Position numbers and translations under genes: made by a program
The notes under the pieces: model-generated
Databases searched by the model: none
What the model was told of the DNA's origin: nothing
The model's input: only the letters and a program-made list of their open reading frames with translations
Origin: Zasmidium citrigriseum
Lineage: Eukaryota; Ascomycota; Dothideomycetes; Mycosphaerellales; Mycosphaerellaceae
DNA length: 64,000 bases
Direction of reading: 5' to 3'
Assembly (NCBI GenBank): GCA_002786025.1
Contig: NHNW01000032.1
Coordinates: 1-64,000 of the forward strand
Shown: positions 11,007 to 18,880 of the stretch, one piece after another
Position numbering within the stretch: the first letter of the stretch is position 1
How the letters are laid out: the number at the start of each line of letters is the position of its first letter

Positions 11007-11632
11007 AGAGTGGGATTGGATTTGCTGGAGCGTTGAGCGTTGGCGTATTGAGATACAGTCGGGATTTGGGGAGCTCTTCATGGTCCGACAGCAGACGAGG
11101 AACAAACTGAAGGTTTGAAGACTGGTTAGATAGGATGAAGGCATTCGCAATGTGAATCCACTTGGTTGTATTGCCAGATTGACCATTCATGCTCTGCTAC
11201 GCTTTCACGAAAGCATATGGATCTTGTCACCCTGCTGTCCTGATCACTGACCGTTCTTTCTGCCCGCTTGGATTCTGAGGGAATGCACTCACTGAGAAGC
11301 ATCGGTATCCTGCAGCAAGGTAGGGTCCGACTTCGGGAGACGGAAGAGACGACATAATGGCCACTCCGGTCCCAGCATTCTTCATCGTGAACGGGATAAA
11401 CAGGCGTAGCTCTCGCACGCAATGGTGTTGAAAGTTCAGGCTGACGGGTTCTTCGAAATCAAGCCTTCAGTTTCAATTGTGTTGGTAGCGAGTGATCCAA
11501 TCGACCAGGCTTACTGCCCAAACCCCAAAGTCAAGAGACATACATTGTCCAGCATGCTCAAAATGAGAACCGTTAAACACTTCGTCATGACTTCCTGCAC
11601 ACATCGCCATTGACTCGTTCAAAAAGCGACGT
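11007..11632. other. Intergenic between convergent genes
   Basis: 626 bp between the stop of the SYLF gene (+) and the stop of the MDR gene (-). It should hold both 3' UTRs. I see no further gene. Confidence 0.5.
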
Positions 11633-12756
11633 CTACAACTCAACAACAACCTTCGCTCCACTAACCCCCTTCTTATTCCTCTCCATCGCCTCCTGCACAG
11701 ACTCCAATCGCCGCCCAACCACCATCGCCTCCGGCAAACACCTCAACTTCCCCATCTCCAGCGCCTTCGTCAAATACTCCCTCCACACAGGATGCGTGAC
11801 GTTTCCAAAACCCTGGATACTCCCGACTTTGACGTTCGCGGGAACGTTCTCGGGCGGTGGAAGTACGGTTGTCATGGTTCCGCCACCGAGCTGCGAGAGG
11901 AGGGAGAGGCAGTGTGGATAGGAGGTGGAGGGGGAGGAGATGGCGTCGTAGATGCCGATGAAAGTACCGCCGATGGTAGAGAGGGTGGTGAGGAGGGAGG
12001 GAATGATTGTGGAGGAGGTGTAGTCGAGGACCTGTCGTAGTCCTGTCAGTACAGATCTTCGGGTTGAATTGGAGGTCATACCTCAACAGCACCCGCCTCC
12101 CTACACAACTCAAAGTTTCTCTCACTCGCCACCGCAATGACTTTAACCCCACTCGCAGTCGCCAACTGTATCGTCGTAATGCCCACGGAAGAAGAACCTC
12201 CCCAAACGATCATTGTCTTGTTGATGTCCTTTGGCTCGAGAGATGGGTACGGGAGGCCAAAGTATCCATCCTTCTCTGGCGAGTAGAGTCCCACGGCAGC
12301 GGTGTCGATTGCGAGCGGTAGTACGGCCGCTTCTTTGTAGGAAATATTCGCGGGGATCTTCGCCGTTACGGCCGGCATGACGGATGTATACAGCGCGAAG
12401 CCGCCGTCGTGTGGATCACTGGTCAACAAGCTCACCGTATGTCTGCTCTCTCCTTAGCACTCATCTTCTCCCTCTCATGCATGAGGAAATACATACGCAA
12501 ACACCCTCTCCCCAACCTCAAACCCCTTGACCTCAGATCCAACCTCTACGACCTCTCCAGCGATATCCGTACCCAACACATTCGGAAACGTCTTGAACGC
12601 CAACCCATAATCTTGGACTTTCCAATCGACAGGGTTGATTGCAACGGCGTGGTTGCGAATGATCAGACGGTCGGGCGCGGCCTCGGGCATGGAGAGGTCG
12701 CCGATGCGGAGGGGTTTGCCGGCGCCGTCGAGGAAGGCGGCTTGGTTTTGCGACAT
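11633..12756 (-). CDS. MDR-family zinc-less alcohol dehydrogenase / enoyl-reductase-like protein
   Basis: Three exons, 12497..12756, 12082..12442 and 11633..12031, encode 339 aa. Introns of 54 and 50 bp have GTATGT and GTATGA donors and GCAG and ACAG acceptors, and phases fit. N-terminal GroES-like features are AINPVDWKVQDYG and NVLGTDIAGEVVEVGSEV. The Rossmann loop reads WGGSSSVGITTIQLA, then ATASGVKVIAVASERN. The zinc ligands of classical ADH are absent. The family includes trans-acting enoyl reductases of polyketide synthesis (LovC type) and housekeeping quinone/zeta-crystallin-like reductases. No synthase lies nearby, so a stand-alone NADPH-dependent oxidoreductase is the safer call. Confidence 0.9.
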
Positions 12757-13317
12757 TTTGTTGTTGGTATTCGTGGAACTTCGGATAGTTGTTGTTGATT
12801 GTGTCCTTTGCTGGGCGTCCGGCCTCCTCTTATGTTTTTTCATCCCGGGGCATTCTTTCATGCCTCTCCTCGGGGCACGGCGCCGGAGGTCTCGTCATTC
12901 TCCCCAATGCCGCTCGCAGGGGTGTTTGGTTGATAAGCCGGTGGAGCTTTGAGGTCGAAGTGTCAGAATTTAAGCTTGTTCGCACTGCAGCTAGATCCTT
13001 CAGATCCTTCGAAGATGCCAGGCGGAGCGATGTGCATATTGAAGCGCGAGATGCTCCAATCGTGGAAAATAGGCGGATGATGTGTCAATGGAGGTGATGA
13101 TGGATAATGGAGGTGGAAGGTTTGGCGATATCGTTGGTGGTCCAGACTCCAAGAGCTGCGGAAGGGAAGGAGCAAAAGTGAAGCTCGCAGCGCCAAAAGC
13201 ATCAACACCTCAATGATCAAAGACCCGAAACGATATCCAACAACATCGGCCCAATGCATCCGGCATCTTCGAACGGTAAAAGTAAAGTTGAAAAGTTCAC
13301 ATCCAAAAAGAAAGCGC

Positions 13318-13409
13318 AAAAAAAAGTGGGAATCGAACCCTCGCTCGCTCGCTCGCCTTGCCATTGCCGCCGCAGAAAGAAAGAAAGTTTGATAGTTACC
13401 TCTAGACCA
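13318..13409 (-). other. tRNA-like element with A box, B box and T-run, acceptor stem missing
   Basis: On the minus strand a perfect A-box consensus TGGTCTAGAGG (13399-13409) is followed 59 bp later by a perfect B-box consensus GGTTCGATTCC (13329-13339), then a run of eight T (13318-13325), the usual pol III terminator. The bases before the A box can form a D-arm-like hairpin (GATGGT with ACTATC). The 3' side of an acceptor stem is absent because the T-run starts straight after the T arm, and the outer T stem has an A-A mismatch. I therefore call a tRNA relic or tRNA-derived pol III element rather than a functional tRNA. No anticodon can be assigned. Confidence 0.35.
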
Positions 13410-13799
13410 TCTCCACGTGCAAAGTGAAGGAAGCGCTGCACGAGCATGCGCTGTTCTGATTTGATGAAGTGAAGAGTCGATCCGAGATATATGAATGTGA
13501 AGTTGGAGCGGGAGACTTAGAGGAATTTGAGTGAAGGAGGTAGGATCAGATGTGGGAGGAACGATACATGGAGCCTGAGCCAGGGATCGAGATGCTTAGG
13601 CAGATCTTCGAAGTTGCCTGTCTGAGTTACAGGAGAGGAGATGTTATGGCAGTGACTGGCGGGATGAGGAAGTGAAGGTGAGATCGTCTTGATCGATGAT
13701 GAGAGTTTCCTTTCATTACATCTGCGTTCGTACTAGAATCCCTAAACAATCAAGACCTTTCCGGTCTGCACAAACAATACCCATGCCCTCAGCGCCTTA

Positions 13800-14565
13800 A
13801 TCGACAAGCGGGACAGTTCTAATACTTAAGCATCCTCCCGCTGTCTAGCCATGAGTTCCACAGATCCTCCATGTCCCTCAATCAAACTCTCAAACCAGCC
13901 GAGACCTTCTAATCCATCGGGCACAAGGTATTAGCTTCAAGCCCCCAAGCTCCGGGGAGACAGTGCTAATGCTTAAGCACCCTCTCGTCAGAGCTATAGA
14001 AGGCCATTCCAACCCATCGCACACGGAATCATGCCACCAGACCCCAGCGAGAGAGTACCAATATGTAGGGATCCTCTCGCTGAATTCGTGGACTGGCACA
14101 GTCCTTCGATGCTAGGAAGACCTCGGTTCGCCTTGTTCAATCCCAATGTCAATTCCAAACTCCAAACTCCAGACCCCAAGCATTTCATCCCATTCCGGGA
14201 ATCAAAACAAAACAAAAAAAACAAAAAAGGGATTTTCGGCGGTGTACCTGGGTGCGTAGCAGATAGGCTGTACTCATCACGCCGGAGCGCATTTCTGAGT
14301 TGATGTAACCCTTGCCGCGGAAGCTCCAACACTCGTGTCGCCGGAGCGAGCATACGAGTTGATGAGCTTAACTTCCATTCTTGTACCGGTACGCCAATTC
14401 GAAAAGATGAAAGCCAATGCCAGGCGGTACCAGGGTGCGTTTGAGATGCCGCGGAAGCTCCAATGTCGTGGTACACACTCAGATCGCCGAAGCGAGTTTA
14501 TGAGATCGTGTTGCTGTCGTGATTTTTGGAGCTTCCATTCTTGTACTGGTACGCCGTGGCGACGG
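13800..14565. repeat. Degenerate ~100-150-bp tandem repeats
   Basis: Related segments recur. A unit around TTAAGCATCCTC/TTAAGCACCCTC appears near 13825 and 13972, with a similar edge near 14060. A second unit, with GCCGCGGAAGCTCCAA, CGCCGGAGCGAG and CTTCCATTCTTGTACYGG, appears near 14315-14395 and again at 14445-14555, with a partial copy from 14240. Units are about 100-160 bp and 70-85 % alike by eye. No coding role is clear. This is a small version of the cassette arrays at the right end of the window. Confidence 0.5.
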
Positions 14566-14698
14566 TTTCTCGATGTTTGACTTGTGTTGAGCTAATAACG
14601 GATTGCATGTTCGTATTGCTCTCGTCCTCTGGGTTGTTATGATCGCTTTTCTCTCTCTCTTTCTTCCACCTGAGTTCCTGTTTTGACGAAAGCCGAAG

Positions 14699-17600
14699 CT
14701 ACTCGTCATCTTCATCATCCTCATCGTCATCTTCGGCATCATGACGAAAAGGACGAAGACCAAAACGAGATGTATCAAACTCCCTAGTCGCATTCGTGGC
14801 TGACACCGTCGACGAGTTTTGCGCTTGATCATCGGTGTGGTGCTGTGTTGCTTGAGTCGAGATGCGACCCAACTGTGTACTTCGCGGACGCTGCCCAATG
14901 ACGGTCGTACTGGCTCTCGTTGTGGTCAGTCCAGTGCCACCCAGGGGCTTCAAGGACGATAGTGCAGCATTCATCGAGGCGTGAGATCCGGTGAGACCCC
15001 TGGAGGATCGGAAGAGACTAGTTGGCAAGGAACCCAGGCCTCCTGGCGCCGGATTGTCATGTCCGTTCGATGCTCTCATGCCAGATGTCGCCATCCCCGT
15101 GCTCGCTGCAGACGTTGAAGCGGCCGGACGAGTCGGCTTGAAAGACGACTTTGAAGCCACCGGTGCCGACAAGCTGCTTGGTGTATGCGAAGGCTTGACC
15201 GATGAAGCCGATGGCGCCGTCGGCGGACTGAAAGATGGCGAGTTGGAAGTCCCCAATCGACTCATCGTTTGCACTGGAGGAAAGACCGGTCGGGTTGAAG
15301 TGGTCCCGTTCGAACGAGGCGAGGAGGCTGACATAGTCGGTCCAAGATCAAGGGGAGGAGAGCCAGGTCGTGTCATATCCGACCGTGCCCGCTGCTTCTG
15401 CTTCAGAGCCATCTTTGGTCTGTTCGCAGGCGATCCACTCGCTGGTGGTGGTGGCGGCGGCATCAAAGCAGACATTCTATCAGGCGTCTTTGCTGAAGGG
15501 CCGATGATGTCGTTCTCACTCCGCAAACGCTTCTCTGCTGGTGCCTCAGCGTCCTGCTCATCGTTTACGTCTCTCTCCTTGCGCTTCGTAGATTTTGGAG
15601 TGCTAGCAGAAGTCTCCGGTGCCTGAGTACGAGCAGTCGTTGGCAAGAGTGGCCCGACAGCGTCGTTCGTCGCATTGTCAGCCACTTCTTCCTTTTGATC
15701 GTCTTCCGGAAGATTGACCTCATCGATCTTCAGAACCTGCAAGTATGCCTTCTCCAGCCCTGCTTTGGCGATCTTGGCATCGCCACTTGAAAGCTCATGG
15801 AAGCGCACAATCCAGGTCCACTTGTCTGCACCGGAAGGCTGTCCGAGCTTGTCGTGCTCTTCCACCAGGCGTCGCAGTAGCCACGTATCCGGCTTCGTCT
15901 TGAACTCCAGTCCGAAGCTCGAGATGTACTTGTCGAAGTCCGACCTGAAGTTGCGGAGCGTCTTTCGCTTCGCGATGTGGGACTCTCGATCTTGCATCTG
16001 CTTCGGCTCCAGCTCCATGATGTTCTTCAAGTAGTATTCCATCAGCTCTCGGGTTCGATCTTCGTCGCTCTGATGTGGCTGCTGCTTCAAGCCCAACTTC
16101 GAGACCAGTGGTATCCAGAAAGCTTGGTCGACCAGGGATGTCCCAGGGCGCCTCGCTTCAACAAGCTTCATCAAGGTGAAAGGGCAGACTTGCCTGCCAC
16201 TGATGACCACCCCCTCGCTTCTCAGCTCGCCAGGATCAACACCTAGGATATCATTCAAGTCCACGAAAAAGTCCACCTCTTTTTCGGCCGCGGGGTCGCG
16301 ATAAGTGAATCCGTACTTGAATGCCTCATCATCCCGGTAGCCCAAGAGCAACGGAAGTAAGCGGTCGTTGCACATGTTTTCCAGCTCGCCGCCGCGATCG
16401 ACCCAGTCTTGCTCGTCCTCATCCCACCAAATCTCCTTCACGGCATAAGACCAGCCATACCTCTCGTTTTCGCGCGCAGCGATAGCCAGAGGGCCTCCGA
16501 GATCTTTGACGACACTGGCAAGAACAATCGGATTGACAATTTTGCCATAGCCGGCATTCTCGTAACTCGTGGCGAATGCTCCTTCCTGGTAGTAGTACCA
16601 ATCTTCTCCGCCTGAAGTCTTTGCGTTTTGGAAGAAAGCGGCTGCCTCGTTTCGGGTATGCGTGGTCAAAAGAAAGCGTCGCCACACTCGCTTTACCTTC
16701 TCGCCCCGGTTGAGAAGCTCGGCAGGTACTCCAAGCTGGTCTGCTATCTCATTCCACGTATCCACGTCCGTGGTGCGATTGAAGGAAGCTGGTTGACGAG
16801 AGACGAGGTCCTCCAATGCTAGAAGATCGACCTTTGGATGCGAAGCTTTCACAGCCTGAGCCTGCACTTCGTCCAAGGATTTTCCGTGGTAGCTGGCGAC
16901 CCCGGGCGCTAGTATACTGTATTGCTGAGCAATTCTGTTGGCTTCCTGCCTCGAGGCGTTGCCATTCTCGAGAGGCTTAAGAAGCTCTCGAGCGGCATTC
17001 TGGAGCTTTGGCAGGGCTACCGCGCGATCAGAGAGTGGGATGTGCAAGCCATCCGAGATCAGTGCCCAGTTCTGTTTCTCCTGGATCTCGGCCAGACCAC
17101 CGTAGGATTGGATGACCTCATACAGCTGCCAGGGAGAGATCTTGTGCTGGGTGTCGGGGAAAGCCTCGCTCCTGAAGAAGATGCCCTTGCCATAACGATC
17201 ACTTGCGTGAAAGAGATCTCCATAGGCGTTCCGAAATCGCTCTTGGAATACATGCCGTCGACCACACGGGGATACGGGCTCGATGGTACTCATGTAGAAT
17301 TCCATGAGCTCGAAGGCGACTTCCCTCTGCATGTGGGCTTCATGCAACTTGTATCTCATGGCAACAGCAATGCTCCACCAGGTGTTCAGATCCGAGAACA
17401 TGTCGAAGTCGCCCTTGCTCTCGACGAGCTCTCGCAGCTTGAATATGTCGATGCGGACATTGAGGTGTGGGACATTCAAATTGCGATCCATGAAGTCGTC
17501 ATTGTGAAATGCCCGCATGTCCAGGATGAAGTTGTTGACTTCAGTCTCGTCCTCGAGCTCATCCTCGCTGGATGAGATTCCGTTTTCATCAGCGTACTCT

Positions 17601-18592
17601 TCTTCGTCATCATACTGTCCGTCGCCGTCAGCAGCGACCTCGTCTTCAGCGACCTCGTCTTTAGAGACCTCGTCTTCAGCGGCCTCATCTTGCGCAGGTA
17701 CCTCTTGCCCGGGAGCATCGGTCTCTACTTCTGGAGGTATCACAATGCTGTCGATGTCTGCCTGCAATTGATCCCAATTCAACTCGTCGTCTTCCGCCGC
17801 AGGCTCCGTATTAGTAGCAGTGTGCTGTGCATCTAAAGCTGTAAAGCTTGGGATCTCGTGCTCCTCCTCCTGCTTGTCTTCTTCATCGTCCTCCTGGACA
17901 CCGAGCGAGGGAGAGTGTGACTGTCGAGCAGCCTGGCTTTCGGGACTGGGTCCAAGTTCGCGGCCTGATGGGACTCGAGCGGGCAGTTCATCTACGGCCA
18001 GACTGTTGTAGTCCTCCTCGTCGATGTATGACCCAGGAAGAGCTCTGTTGCCAGCGTCTCCCTGGTCCTCGACACCTTCCATCTCCTCTGGAGCACCTGG
18101 CGACTGAGCCATCGACTCGTCTGCTGCGACCTCCATCTGCTCTTCCTCTTCTTGGGAGACAGCATGCTGCTCATCATCTTCACCAGATGGGCGATCAGGC
18201 ATGAGAGCATCTCCATCGCGATCCCCCTTCTCCTGCTGAGCTTGCTCGCCATTCGAGTCAGTCCTGGCGGCATCCTCTTCACTCGTCTCTTCCTCAGGCG
18301 CATCAGGCATATCCTGATCACTCAGTCCACCTCTCTGAACAGTTCGAGGCGCTCTCGCAGTGATTCTCGCCCTCCTCTTCACAACCCTCGCAGGCTTCTT
18401 CCCCGCGACCCCCTCGAAGCCATACCTCTCCGGCTCGCGCCTCACCCGCGTGGGCTTCTCATACGCAGCCGTCCGCTTATCCGCCGGGATGGGAACATAT
18501 CGCTGGGTGAAGCGACGAGATCTCGACGAGGCGGCCGTGTTCTCGACGACTCGAGGATTCCGTCGAGAGGTCGGAGCCATGGCGAATGGCAC
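14699..18592 (-). CDS. Large nuclear-type protein with about six ARID-like segments
   Basis: A single-exon frame of 1297 aa; the start may be Met1 or Met5 (MAPTSRRNP). The first ~110 residues are basic with an EPERYGFE motif, and 110-360 is very acidic and disordered. Six related helical segments then follow, near residues 367-434, 477-540, 581-647, 682-754, 797-860 and 897-957. The clearest is the second (LYEVIQSYGGLAEIQ, then NWALISDGL and LQNAARELLKPLE), which follows the ARID pattern LY..V...GG...V....W..V...L....L...Y...L..YE. The others keep the L..LV, W..I and Y/F L positions. Several Pro/Ser-rich stretches and a C-terminal acidic run (DAEDDDEDDEDD) complete it. ARID domains bind DNA, commonly within chromatin remodellers. 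The assignment is by eye and needs a profile search. Confidence 0.7.
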   Translation of the reverse strand: MPFAMAPTSRRNPRVVENTAASSRSRRFTQRYVPIPADKRTAAYEKPTRVRREPERYGFEGVAGKKPARVVKRRARITARAPRTVQRGGLSDQDMPDAPEEETSEEDAARTDSNGEQAQQEKGDRDGDALMPDRPSGEDDEQHAVSQEEEEQMEVAADESMAQSPGAPEEMEGVEDQGDAGNRALPGSYIDEEDYNSLAVDELPARVPSGRELGPSPESQAARQSHSPSLGVQEDDEEDKQEEEHEIPSFTALDAQHTATNTEPAAEDDELNWDQLQADIDSIVIPPEVETDAPGQEVPAQDEAAEDEVSKDEVAEDEVAADGDGQYDDEEEYADENGISSSEDELEDETEVNNFILDMRAFHNDDFMDRNLNVPHLNVRIDIFKLRELVESKGDFDMFSDLNTWWSIAVAMRYKLHEAHMQREVAFELMEFYMSTIEPVSPCGRRHVFQERFRNAYGDLFHASDRYGKGIFFRSEAFPDTQHKISPWQLYEVIQSYGGLAEIQEKQNWALISDGLHIPLSDRAVALPKLQNAARELLKPLENGNASRQEANRIAQQYSILAPGVASYHGKSLDEVQAQAVKASHPKVDLLALEDLVSRQPASFNRTTDVDTWNEIADQLGVPAELLNRGEKVKRVWRRFLLTTHTRNEAAAFFQNAKTSGGEDWYYYQEGAFATSYENAGYGKIVNPIVLASVVKDLGGPLAIAARENERYGWSYAVKEIWWDEDEQDWVDRGGELENMCNDRLLPLLLGYRDDEAFKYGFTYRDPAAEKEVDFFVDLNDILGVDPGELRSEGVVISGRQVCPFTLMKLVEARRPGTSLVDQAFWIPLVSKLGLKQQPHQSDEDRTRELMEYYLKNIMELEPKQMQDRESHIAKRKTLRNFRSDFDKYISSFGLEFKTKPDTWLLRRLVEEHDKLGQPSGADKWTWIVRFHELSSGDAKIAKAGLEKAYLQVLKIDEVNLPEDDQKEEVADNATNDAVGPLLPTTARTQAPETSASTPKSTKRKERDVNDEQDAEAPAEKRLRSENDIIGPSAKTPDRMSALMPPPPPPASGSPANRPKMALKQKQRARSDMTRPGSPPLDLGPTMSASSPRSNGTTSTRPVFPPVQTMSRLGTSNSPSFSPPTAPSASSVKPSHTPSSLSAPVASKSSFKPTRPAASTSAASTGMATSGMRASNGHDNPAPGGLGSLPTSLFRSSRGLTGSHASMNAALSSLKPLGGTGLTTTRASTTVIGQRPRSTQLGRISTQATQHHTDDQAQNSSTVSATNATREFDTSRFGLRPFRHDAEDDDEDDEDDE

Positions 18593-18880
18593 GGATCGGT
18601 GTCGTTTCGAGGAGAACAGGACGGTTCAGGTGAGAAAATGTGGGATTCGTGTTCGTGGGTCGGGGCGACGAAAAGCGCGGGTGTGTGATGTCGGGAGTAT
18701 GCTTTCGAGGGCGCAAGTTTGGGAAGTGGGAGGCCGCGGGAAGGGAAGCTGTGACGCGGGACGGGAGCGCTAAGCGAACTTACCGGGCTTTCGGGACGTA
18801 AGTGAATGTGAATGTTCTGGAAAGTTTCACAGATGATGCTAGAAGACACATTCATTACGCGCGCTACAAAAGAGAGTATT

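Larger units (their letters stand above)
12757..14698. other. Gene-poor gap holding tRNA-like element and short repeats
   Basis: Apart from the pol III-type element and the short tandem repeats listed separately, this 1.9-kb stretch shows no convincing protein gene. Its left end is the MDR gene promoter; its right end is the 3' flank of the ARID-like gene. Confidence 0.5.

Noticed and set aside
11633..12756. Secondary-metabolite cluster around the enoyl-reductase-like gene
   Set aside because: No polyketide synthase, NRPS, P450, transporter or cluster regulator is seen nearby.
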